A DNA stretch of 64,000 nt from Labrus mixtus. Taxonomy: Eukaryota; Chordata; Actinopteri; Labriformes; Labridae. The first letter of the stretch is position 1. Each line of letters opens with the position of its first letter. A program made the position numbers and the translations under genes. The DNA lies in assembly GCF_963584025.1 (NCBI RefSeq), contig NC_083627.1, positions 6,185,672 through 6,249,671 on the forward strand, written 5' to 3'. Of this stretch, positions 33,146 through 43,229 are shown piece by piece. Under the pieces are notes generated by a model, which ran no database searches, was not told where the DNA came from, and saw only the letters and a program-made list of their open reading frames with translations.

Positions 33146-35424
33146 TAGAGTTATTGATTAAAACTACAACATGAAGGATAATTAGAGTGATTCTAAAGAC
33201 TCATCATTCATAGTTTAAAGGAAGGCTTGGTAGCTTTTGAAAACTAGCATTATTTTGAATGTAGCATCCCCTCAGTGCGCCGTCTCATGTCTCATTCAGC
33301 AGAAAGTAAACACTGAACTTGATGAAAAAAAAAAAGAGACTATTTTACTACTCACAACGAGTGTTTGTTCAGAGATGTTGCTGCAATCTTTTGGTCTTTT
33401 ATATCCAAAGTGGATCATTTAATACTGCATCCAGCACAAGTTCAACATTCCCTCTGTGGACTCCAGTCGGTATTTCTGAGCCTTGAAGGCAAATAAAGAA
33501 ACAATCTTTCAAGCCAGAAATGCTCAAAGTAAAATAAAAGTTTAATCTTTTATTAACAGCCACTGGGGAATATAAATCCATGTTAACGTTTGAGTTGACT
33601 CGAGCTCAAAATTCAAACTTGAAGCCTGCGTCCTTCAGTGGATCCGTCTGTCACGGCTGCTTGTAAACACAGATGATCTTATATGACGTGTTTTTTAATG
33701 AACCCTCTGTGAGGCGAGCGGCTGAATTATTCCACTCCTCCTCTGTTTTATTTTGCTGGATGAACATGTGGCCCGTCTTTGCAGCTGTGCTGAAGTTTGA
33801 ACGCCAGGAGTTTGTTTGTGTGAGATAACAGAGGACAGTTCTGAAGGGTGGGGGGGGGGAGTCATCGTAGGCATGTTATGTAAGGTTATTAGAAGAGACA
33901 GTTAGACAGGGAGGTGTCCTGGCAGCACGTCGGGGCAGAGTCGGCGGGTCAGATGTGTCTGTGTGGATCTCTCTGTGAGCGCTGACAGCAGCAGAGATGA
34001 GCTGGCGTCGTCACAAACTACCCTCAAGGTTTGAACCCTGACGACACGACGACAACATCCTGCAGTGTGAAGTCTCCTCTCTACTGGCAAACGTTTCTGA
34101 AAGTTCAGTATGAACAAAAAAAAACAATGACAAAAACTTTGGACAGAGATGGGAAAGTTATTCAGCCTGAAAAAACTGGATTATAAAGAGTTACCTGAGC
34201 GACATCTTGTCGTTTGTACAGCATCCAAAACGAGCTGCGGGGACGGCTGTAACACAGACGTTAGCTATTTGTTTCCCTTTGCCTTCAGTCAATGTGCTAA
34301 GCAAATCTAACCAAAAGCTGGTTTCAATGTATTGTAGTTGGCAGTCTGACTGGACAGTTTTAAGAATATTCAAATTTCTCAAAATGTTCATTTATTCCTG
34401 CAAAAGAGTCGCGTGTTTGAGACTTTAAGGATCCACCTAACTGCTTAAAAATCAAAGTTTTTTGTTTCACTTCATTTTGAAAAACAAGGTGGAAACAGTT
34501 TACATAATGCTCGGCTACACTTCTCTTGTAAATCGACTTGAGCATGACACATGTATAGATCCCTTACAGAGCCGTATCTATCGAAACATCAGAGCAGAGG
34601 AAGGATTCTCTCTCTTCCTCTCTGTGTGACACTGATGCCTCCAGATTTGGCTCTGCAAACTGGCAGCGATTCAACCGCAGCTCATGTTTCTGGTGACACC
34701 CGGGCGAGTCCACGCTGCTCACTGAGGCGTGAAAGCTTTTGTGATGATATTACATTTTTACATAACATGGGAGTACGTGTTTACATTGACCTGGATCTCC
34801 ACTCAGGCAGACGATTGGAATGTGCAGAATGAATACATTAGCCTGTTTTCAAGCCGTAGGATGCACGTTTCTCTGGACGAGTCGCCTGAGTGATGGAAGG
34901 AGAGAGAGAGCAGACAGTGGATCTCTGTGCAGAGAGGAGATTTGAATCCACACTGGAGTGGATAAAAAGAGACTCTGCTGTCCTCACTGGACTCACTGTT
35001 ATTCAGCCTCTGTGGACTCTCGGCCGGCCTGCTGAGCATGAATGTCAATGAAAACCTCCCAACAGTTGGCTGGTTTCTCTGTTTATGTGAAGGAGAGTTT
35101 CACAATTTAACTCTTGGTTAACTCGTTTGAGTGAGCTCCAGATACATGGAGAGAAAACAGTGTCAACCGTAGTGATAGATTTATTGTGTTTCCACATGCG
35201 TTATTCAATCTGTTTCTTATAAAGCTTAATGTGCATCATAAATATCTTTACATGCAGTTATATTTTGCATTTATTTACCGATTGTCAGACGTGTTTGCAT
35301 GAATTACCAGACGAGTTGCATCACGTCCGGTGAGAGAGTTTTGAGACTCTTCACAGCCTTCGATTCAGAAATGCATGTTGTGTTCAAGGGCTGAAGGAAA
35401 ACTCAGACACGCCAGCTTTTCATG

Positions 35425-35640
35425 TCCCATAGACTGTAAATATTAATGGATGAAGCCTGAGTGATGACACCCGTCTGTTCCTGCAGGGGGCTTTGGACGC
35501 ATGGTGGTCGACACGCTGGAAATTGCTGACTCACCCTAAGAGGCGGGTTTTAAGCCTCCTGACAAACCGTTACTCAGCGCCCGCCTGTCAGTCAGGTCAG
35601 CTCGACGCCTTATTGTGAAAAACTCTTATCCTTCATCAAA
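35425..35640 (+). repeat. Dispersed repeat, copy related to 28540-28735
   Basis: Starts near CCCATAGACTGTAAATATTA, with ATGGATGAAGCCTGAGTGAT and GAGGCGGGTTTTAAGCCTCC. Two blocks match the inverted copy at 28540-28735. A MITE-like terminus (CTCCTCACAGGAGTTTTAAG) lies 0.5 kb downstream at 36118-36137 and may be the far end of the same or another element. Confidence 0.55.
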
Positions 35641-36254
35641 TCAAAGCGGATGAGTTATCCAAACTTCAACCCCTCCACAGTGTGATTGAGATCGAGCGAA
35701 TCAGACCTATTTTTGTTTTCGTACCAGGCTGTAAACATGTTCATTTCTGCTTTTAAAACGGCTTTTTGGAACGGGTGTGTATGTGACTTCCTGTGCTTCT
35801 GCAGCCAGCCTCTAGTGGACAGATTGTGATAATATCTAAAGTTAAGCACTTTCACACACTTTATTTGGTGAATAGACCTGAAGAAGATCAAAATACATAT
35901 CTACACTCATTGTGAATATTTGCTTTGGAGAATATCAACAAAGTCTTTGTCTTCAGTGAGCTGTGGCTCTCGTCTGACATCGTCCCGTGGCAGCGGTTAC
36001 AGACATTAAAAATGACGACATGTCAATATTCAGTTCTGTCGCTGATGGTCATGTTTGTTCTATATCTCATGAAGAGGCCTCACTGTTTATTCCCGCCTGT
36101 TTTATAACCATTAAAAACTCCTCACAGGAGTTTTAAGACATCTGCTCAGACATGAGGAAATGGTTCTTGCAGTTAGTGTGAATTTTGTTTGAGCACAAAA
36201 TAAGTTATACAAGTGAAAATCTCTGCTTAACTGTGAGATGTTAGGAATTATTTA

Positions 36255-36460
36255 ATACTCCTTGTCACAGTAAAGTATTAAGAGAAATAATCAAATATGA
36301 GGATGTGTGTGATGCACGATGGCGGTCTGTGTGTGGCAGCAGAGGTATTCTGTGCACATACTCCTTGTCACAGTAAAGTATTAAGAGAAATAATCAAATA
36401 TGAGGATGTGTGTGATGCACGATGGCGGTCTGTGTGTGGCAGCAGAGGTATTCTGTGCAC
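36255..36460. repeat. Perfect tandem duplication of 103 bp
   Basis: Units 36255-36357 and 36358-36460 appear identical over all 103 bases, starting ATACTCCTTGTCACAGTAAA and ending GTATTCTGTGCAC. The lack of differences implies a recent duplication or an assembly artefact. Each unit contains GATGGCGGTCTGTG. Non-coding. Confidence 0.95.
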
Positions 36461-36489
36461 GTGAACATCAGGACCCCGTGAGGCTCTGC

Positions 36490-36650
36490 CTGCATGTACC
36501 TTAGTCGTCCTCAGCGCTGCCTGCTGCTCTTCCTGCCAAATTAATTTTCTCTGCAGGCAGCCGAGAGGAAGCCTCAGCCCAAAGCCCAGGCTTAACCCCC
36601 GTTGTCATGGCGACGTGGTCTCCTCTGTTTCCATGGTTATAAAAGGCAAG
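36490..36650. promoter_or_regulatory. macf1: Candidate intronic regulatory element with X-box-like motifs
   Basis: GTTGTCATGGCGAC (36601-36614) and GTTTCCATGGTTAT (36627-36640) both approach the palindromic RFX X-box (GTTRCCATGGYAAC). The second overlaps TATAAAAG at 36638-36645. The 100 nt upstream are GC-richer than their surroundings (CAGCGCTGCCTGCTGCTCTT, CTCTGCAGGCAGCCGAGAGG). This is motif matching by eye only and could be chance. Confidence 0.3.
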
Positions 36651-36654
36651 CAGA

Positions 36655-37345
36655 AGCAATGGCGACAGGGGTGAGAGAAAGACTGACAGCGGGTATAAAA
36701 GGAGGGGAAAACAAACAGTGAAAGAGAGAGAGAGAGAGTCAGAATTTTAATTTGGGAGCGGGAGAAAAGAGGAGGGAGTTTGTAAAAGAAAAGAAAGAGA
36801 GAGAGAGAAGGAGAGCGAGGAGTGAATGATCGAGTCAGAGCGAAAGGTAATGAAGAGGGGAAAGAAAGAGAGTTGGGAGGATAAAGAGGGGGGGGGGAGG
36901 AGGCGATGAAAAGAGGGGAAAGTTTGAAGAGCGGAGGGGAAAAGAACACAGAAGAAACAGGGGAAGGAATGACTTTTAAATAAAGAGAGGAGGGGGTGAG
37001 AGAGGTCAGGCATCAGAAAGAGAGAGAGAGAGGGAGGGGAAATGAACCTGAGAGGTACTGACAACTTAAGAGATAAGTGACAGACTGCCAGGGAGGAAGA
37101 AGAAACAGCTGACAGAGAAAATCAAAAAGAAGGACAAAACATAAAGGATGAGACAAAGAGTTAAAACATTTGAGACGAGAAGAAAAAGAGAGAGAGATTG
37201 TCTCAAACACAGCTAAAGAGGGGGGAATGAGTTCATCGTAGAAACACTCAGAAAGAGAGAGAGAGAGAGCAGACAGAGAGAGAAAGAGAGAGCAGACAGT
37301 ACGTTATGGAAGAGACAAAGAACACGAGGGGCCTTTAAAAAAAAA
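36655..37345. repeat. Polypurine (GA/GGA-rich) tract, 0.7 kb
   Basis: The plus strand is dominated by A and G (for example AAGAAAGAGAGAGAGAGAAG, GAGGGGAAAGAAAGAGAG, GGGGGGGAGGAGGCGATGAA), with scattered pyrimidines. It is less pure than the polypyrimidine tract at 29.9-30.7 kb but of complementary character. Minus-strand open frames across it are Phe/Ser/Leu/Pro-rich and not genes. Confidence 0.85.
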
Positions 37346-37707
37346 GAGGAAAAGCCGGATAAGGTTGGACAAAAGGAAGTGTTTTATTTAAGCTTAGGGT
37401 TCATTGTATAACATTTTCAAAGAACATCAGGAAGTAACTTCAGCTGTGAATGTTTACATCTCACTTTAAAGCATGTGTGATTATTTTTGGCTCACTTTTT
37501 TTAATTTTAATCGATAAATTGCAAGTGACACATTCAAATGCTCGTAATGGTTTCTGTTATAAGGGATCTTTTAATTTAAAAAAAAAATGTAGTTTGAAGA
37601 CATCTAGAAGTGTCAGAGGATAGTGTGAGTTGATGTTTGTGTGGCTGGGCAGAATGGACCAGAAAACATCTCTCTATATATATATATTAAATCATGTTTT
37701 GAAGGTT

Positions 37708-37860
37708 TATTTTATTTTATTTTTTTATGCCTTTATTTGAGAGACAGGAAAGTGTCAGGAATCAGAAATCAGAGAGAGAGAGAGCGAGAGAGAGAGAGAG
37801 AGAGAGAGAGGGGGGAAAGAAGCCACAGGTCGGATTTTGACAGCTTTCCAGCTCCGTACA
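37708..37860 (-). mobile_element. tRNA-derived SINE with internal (GA)n, copy F (inverted)
   Basis: On the plus strand: ATTTTTTTATGCCTTTATTT, GAGAGACAGGAAAGTGTCAG, AATCAGAAATCAG, (GA)n at 37770-37810, GAAGCCACAGGTCGGATTTT and GACAGCTTTCCAGCTCCGTA. This is the inverted order of copy C, and the head is truncated. Confidence 0.75.
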
Positions 37861-38116
37861 TTTCATACATTCTTTACACTTCACCATGCACGCTGTCCCT
37901 CTGGTTTATTGTGATATCTGACAACCTGTGAATGATCTTCAACTTCAGGGTTTTTAATCTTGGTGCAGCGACACTGTGGCGCTTTAGTGAGCCTCCTTGT
38001 AACGGCCCTGCTGAATAAAAAAAACACTGACTTTATTTACTTGTTGTTTTGTTGGACCGCCGTCTTCACTTTTATCTGCATTCCTCAATCAATTCACAAA
38101 TCCAATCCTGCCGAGA

Positions 38117-38146
38117 CCGCCGCCGCCGCCGCCGCCGCCACCGCCT
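38117..38146. repeat. (CCG)n trinucleotide run
   Basis: Eight or so CCG units (GACCGCCGCCGCCGCC) within AT-rich intronic DNA. Not near a start exon. Confidence 0.9.
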
Positions 38147-38643
38147 TTGATTTGAAACTATAATCGAGTTTGTGGTCATTTAAGTGAAAGGTCAGACTTA
38201 CACAAAGAATCTTATCAACAAATAAAAGGCCACATAATCCAAGTCACACACGTTTAACAATCATTTGATTCAATCTACCGCAGCCTGACGCCCGCTTATT
38301 TGGGGCACTGAGCTCTTTTGTTTGGCTTTAATTCAGACAAATATGCAGGATTATCTGACTGCATCGCTGGATATTAGAACATAGACGTTTGTTTCTTTGT
38401 TGTTTTGTACGTGTGCAGTGATACGTTCAGGGCAGAGACACGGAGAGGGTCAGACTTTGTTGTCTCGGTTATCAAACACTCGAATGTGTTCAGGTGCTTC
38501 TGGCAGAGAGTTTGTGACTTTGAAGCCGGCGTCAGAGAGAGAGCACTGAGGCGATGTGATGAGGACTGCTTGTGCTTTGGGCTCACAGAGACAACATTCA
38601 TTATGCAGCTGGACTCTGCTTGACAGCACAGACACATGACGAC

Positions 38644-38644
<1 letters not shown>

Positions 38645-38705
<61 letters not shown>

Positions 38706-38831
38706 AACAGGAGAAAACAATGGGAGTGACACACAGAGGAAGAGATGACTCGGTGTGCTGTCAGTGATGCTTTATTGTTTACAGCCACACAGTCATACAC
38801 ATTTGACTGATGGTGTGATATGATGTGCTAT

Positions 38832-38903
<72 letters not shown>

Positions 38904-38904
38904 G
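38645..38904. repeat. Two (AC)n microsatellites
   Basis: (AC)n at 38645-38704 (about 30 units) and again at 38837-38904 (about 33 units), same orientation, 132 nt apart. Intronic. Confidence 0.95.
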
Positions 38905-40464
38905 CACACACAAAAAAAATCAAGAAAAAAAAAGTTTTACAGTCTGAGTTCGCTGTGATTCCATTTCCCACCACTAGGGGGCACATGAACGTCTCACATG
39001 ATAACATTTGTGCTCTTTATAAATACCACCTGCTCTGTCTGTCATTGAATCAGTTCAGTGGTAAAATAGTTTGTACATGTGCATCAGTGTCATATTATGA
39101 TGCATGTTATGTAGAATAAATGTGTTTTTCCACGGCCTGCACTGGACTGGAAATGAAACGTTATCAGGACCTTCAGACTGAGGTCACAGCGACCTTGTTG
39201 TTGTCTGAATGGTTTACGTGTGAGCGTGTGTATTTGTGTGGCAGATGTGGATCCTCAAAGTGTCTGTGTACGTTTTCCGCCGGAGTGGAGGCTGATGTGA
39301 CGTCTGAAAGCACCGACCTCGTTACTACTTTGCCATGAACGTATATTTGTCCGTTTTCCACCTACTGACTTTATTGAAAGCATCACGAGCGTCACTGAAG
39401 TCGACTTTGTGGCAGATTGTTGTTTATTTTGCGTCCAGCGGATGTTTAGCTTTATCAGCAAAGTGTAAGTGTGGACTACTTTGTTGTTAAAAAAAAACGA
39501 TGAGGCGAGCAGGAAGTGTTGGAAGCAGCGATCAAAGCGCTGCCCCCGAAGACCTTCAGATCTGAAAGTCGATGAAAGTTGTGGAGCCGTTCATGAATCT
39601 TTTATTTCTATATTGATCCGATATTGATTTCAGCCCTGACAGAAATCCACATCTGCTTTAAGGTGCAGAAATGATGTTTCTTAGATTGTTCTCATCATTT
39701 CTGCTGGAAGCTTCATGAGCCTGACGCCGTGCTTGTCATCGAGGACGTCTTTATATTCACCGTGGGGATTAAATGACATAATCTCTTTTGACAAATGACC
39801 TTTGAATGAATTTGAATTTGACCTCAGAATGATCTCATCTTGAGATTATCTACTGGTGGCTGTGTTTCACGTGTCACAGGAGGAGTGTTCAGCAGATCGC
39901 TGGAGTCGGACTGCGAGGCTCACAAGTTAAATTAAGGTGTGAAAATATTTCAAATGTAAGTTTGGTCATGACGGTAACGATGTCGGTGTGTGCTGCTCTT
40001 TAAAGAGGAACACACCTGTGTGTCTATTTATTCAGTCATTATGTTCACTCAGTGCTAAAGTCTATGCATGGACATTATTAGTATTCTGATTCTTGTCTTT
40101 CTTACAGTAAAAAAACGTTATAAAACAATTAGGCTGCTGTTTTCTTTTGTGTTGTTCTTCAAGTGTTTGGATTGTCCTTTTAGTGCGTTGCTGTGCGCTA
40201 CCATATAATCATCTCCGAGGACAGCGAGGGTCCCCCCAAGTCTCTGGCACTTATTCCTTATTTTGGGGGTTGGGAGCTGGAAAGTTTGTGACCCTCTGTG
40301 ACCTCTGACCGGCCATGGCGCGATGGCTCTGCAGACAAATATTTCCAGTTGCCTTCATCCATTTCCTGTGATTTGAAACGTTTAATACAATGAAGCCCGA
40401 AAGACTAAAAGACAGACTTCATCTGCCGGTCAACCTGAGAAATTATGGATTTTGGAGCAGCTGA

Positions 40465-40470
40465 GAGAGA

Positions 40471-40514
<44 letters not shown>
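40465..40514. repeat. (GA)n microsatellite
   Basis: About 24 GA units with one GG interruption. Intronic. Confidence 0.95.
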
Positions 40515-40517
<3 letters not shown>

Positions 40518-40684
40518 TGAAAGAGAAAATCAGAGCTGCAGGGCGTGAGAGTAAAATTGGAGGAATAATGGGCAAAGAGAGGGAGAAGGAGAGGGGATAA
40601 GAGGTGTCAGGAGGGGTCTTTTTTTCCCTTCTTTCATGACACAAGATTGGCAGGCAGAATTTAAAGTGTAGGTAAATATTCAAA

Positions 40685-40990
40685 TTCAAATTCAAAAAAA
40701 CTGTATTTGTCCCCGGGGGGCAATTCAAAGGCACACAGAGCAGTAAATTAACAACAGAGCAAGTAGACGAAACATTTTAACCCAAATATAAAGTGTCAAT
40801 TTAAATACAACTTAAAGCTTAAACTTAACTTAAAAATACAAAATATAAAAGAGTAGATATAAGTGGACAGTGATCGGACTAACAGATGTAAACAGAACTA
40901 TGTGCAGTAAACGAGAAATAAATATATATATACAGAACTATGTGCAAGTAGGCTAAATACTAAATGATAAGTTAATAAGGTGCATGGTGA
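40685..40990 (-). mobile_element. LINE 3'-end fragment (inverted)
   Basis: CAAATTCAAATTCAAAAAAA is followed by CTGTATTTGTCCCCGGGGGG and CAATTCAAAGGCACACAGAG, the inverted CCCCGGGGAC-AAATAAAG type of LINE 3' end. A decayed body follows, with a repeated ACAGAACTATGTGCA motif at about 40896 and 40934. No protein-coding remnant is legible. Confidence 0.5.
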
Positions 40991-41289
40991 CATGACATGA
41001 TGTTACACACTCTTGTACAGTAGGTGGAGGTATGTGTCTGTAAGTTGAAGTTAAGAAAAACGAGAGAAGAAGAAGAAGACATAACTGTTCAATCCCTTTG
41101 TGGCTGTCTGTCACCGCGCCGTGCCCTCCACCAGGGGGCGCTCAAGCTCCATTTGACACCGCGTAACGATAAGCCAGCTCCTGCTCCTGCTGCCCCACCG
41201 CCCGGCTCCTCAGATTCCTGCGGCGGAGGTTCCTGGCGTGGCCGGTAGAGAGGGATGGGAGACAGCCACTGCAGGAAGAGTCGACAAAC

Positions 41290-42119
41290 CTGAGCTAGAA
41301 AGAGGGAGAGAGGGAGAGAGAGAGAGAGAGAGACAGAGAGGCAGGGGGGGGGAAAAAACACTCACACACGGGAGGACATAGACCGCAAAGCCTCTCGATA
41401 TAGACGCGGCCATTACGGGCTGGGGAAGCATGCTGGGAGCTCGGGCGGCTCGCCTCAGATCCAGAGGACGCCGACGCAGCCGGGGATAGGAAGCCCGAAG
41501 TCCGGATACGGTTTCGCCTGGAGCTCCGCCGATTTTTTTTTTTTTTTTTTTTTTGGAGACGGAAACGGACACACTTGCCCTCTCTTACGGACACTCAACT
41601 GGGGTGTGTGTGTATCCTTCCTCCCTCACACACACACACTCACACTCACAGGAGGCTCAAAAAGCACCAGGAAAACTGATATCCAAGGAGGGGACTGGTC
41701 GGAGACAACCACACCGACTGTGTGTTCCTGCACACACACACAGACACACACACACACAGACGGCGATAATGGATAGATAGCGTTTATGTAACCTTCATTC
41801 AAGTAGACACAGGCATATTTAACGTCAAAAAATACGCTCTTTCTCTGGGCTTTTGTTGTCCTTTTTTTTTTTTATTCTCTTAAGTATCCATACGGATTAT
41901 CTAACCCTGCTTGGAAGTGAGCTGCTGGGCTTTTCAGTGTGCGCCAAAAGCATCATATCCACTAGTTTCACGCAGGCTGGTGTTGAATAGGACAGGAAGA
42001 AGAAGAAGGAAAAGGAGCCGGAGCTGGGGGCTTGAAAACGCAGCGGAGGACCGGGTCACTGCGGTAGTCTGCAGGCCGACCCCCTCGACTCTCCAGCCCG
42101 GGGGGTTTGCAGAGCCACC
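41290..42119 (+). promoter_or_regulatory. macf1: Second macf1 promoter and 5' UTR
   Basis: A GC-rich island (for example GCTGGGAGCTCGGGCGGCTC, GAGGACGCCGACGCAGCCGG) upstream of the second start codon, inside the macf1 locus. (GA)n at 41305-41340 and a T homopolymer of about 25 nt at 41529-41554 interrupt it. The T run suggests the main start is downstream of it or that several starts are used. The leader close to the start codon is rich in G and C (CCAGCCCGGGGGGTTTGCAG). No TATA box is evident. Confidence 0.55.
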
Positions 42120-42213
42120 ATGGCCGGGTTTATACCGGGTCTGCTGCCGACAAACCATTCCCAAGAGAAGGAATTCGCCCAGGCGTATGAGGATGTGCTG
42201 GAGAGATATAAAG
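42120..42213 (+). CDS. macf1: MACF1 alternative first coding exon (MAGF.. isoform)
   Basis: A second start for the same gene. ATG lies in an ideal Kozak context (GCCACCATGG). The exon encodes MAGFIPGLLPTNHSQEKEFA then QAYEDVLERYK and one further base, ending AAAG|gtaaag. It is 31 codons plus one base, so it ends in phase 1 exactly as does the exon at 30739-30961; both can join the same downstream exon (Asp-Glu-Arg-Asp, first calponin-homology domain). The QAYEDVLERYK block is the known end of the matching alternative N terminus in the paralogue dystonin (MAGYLSP..EYLQAYEDVLERYK), so this exon choice predates the MACF1/DST split. Locus context makes it macf1 rather than dst. Confidence 0.9.
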
Positions 42214-42771
42214 GTAAAGACACAGAAATGTTTTTTTTTTGTTTTGTTTTTTTGCATCAATAAGCCCCCAAATAAACAATCTAACTTAAGTCACAGGATG
42301 GGGGATGAAGTGCTGGACTATATTGATATGTCCCAGTGGGAATATTGCAGGAATGTCGGTGTTTTTTTGTGTTGTGGGCACACTGTGTGTCTGGAAGTGT
42401 CAGGTGATCTGTCAGACACACAGCTCAGTCTGACAGCTCCATCATCTGGGGTTGTTTCGTTGTTGATATTTTTCGGATAAACAAAGCAGGGCTTCTTCCT
42501 GTGCACCGGGTGGGTAGAGGGGGGGGTCACATTCATTCCCTTGTAATCACTCTCGGTCTCTGAGAGGAAGCACTTTTATGAAGTCTCGTCGCCTGCCCGC
42601 TTCAGGGACTTTTTCGCCCCCCCTCATGGCTTCATGTTTCTCTTTGTGTTTGCATGTTTGTCCTGTAAATATCAAAGCTGCTGCTGTGCCAGCCAGTGGA
42701 AAGAAAAGAGTGTGTCGGAGAAGAAAACACAGACCTGCTCTGCTTTCTGGGCCATTGCAGATCTCTTTCTG

Positions 42772-42797
42772 TGTGTGTGTGTGTGTGTGTGAGTGTG

Positions 42798-42845
<48 letters not shown>

Positions 42846-43178
42846 TGTGAGTGTGTGTGTGTTGCTCTTATTGTTACCCCCTGCACACTTTCTGTTTTAT
42901 AATCCCAGTGACAGGGGTGCTTTAAAAATGAATGCCTCCACTGAAATTGACTGGTTAGGAGGGGGGAGGAGTGTGTGAGTGTGTGTGTGTGTGTGTGTGA
43001 GTGAGAGGGTGGGAGAGGATGGGGGTGCTGACAGCCAGAAGACTCAGGTCACATCTGTGACGCTGGCACTGATGAAAAGGATGTGTCTTTTAATTATTGA
43101 TTATGATAATGAAACTAAACTCCTTGGGGTTGGAACCTAGCTTGTGTGCGCATATGTGTGTGTGTGTGTGTGTGTGTG

Positions 43179-43214
<36 letters not shown>

Positions 43215-43229
43215 AGTGTGTGTGTGTGT
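42772..43229. repeat. Cluster of (GT)n microsatellites with GAGT interruptions
   Basis: (GT)n with GAGTGT interruptions at 42772-42862, a shorter run at 42976-43000 and another pair at 43155-43229. A GGGTTAGGGTTAGGG string follows at 43242-43256, too short to call a telomeric repeat. Confidence 0.9.

Larger units (their letters stand above)
30962..42119 (+). other. macf1: macf1 intron containing the second promoter
   Basis: Intronic for transcripts that start upstream; it contains the promoter of the second start exon near its 3' end. It holds LINE fragments, a perfect 103-bp duplication, a large GA-rich tract, SINE copy F, a (CCG)n run and several (AC)n tracts, listed separately. At 31211-32770 I see only ordinary AT-rich sequence with a short G run at 31917-31930. 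Confidence 0.8.

Noticed and set aside
42120..42213. Assignment of the MAGF exon to dystonin (dst)
   Set aside because: It closely resembles the DST alternative start, but it sits on the same strand 11 kb after an unmistakable macf1 exon, with the same splice phase and ndufs5 upstream.
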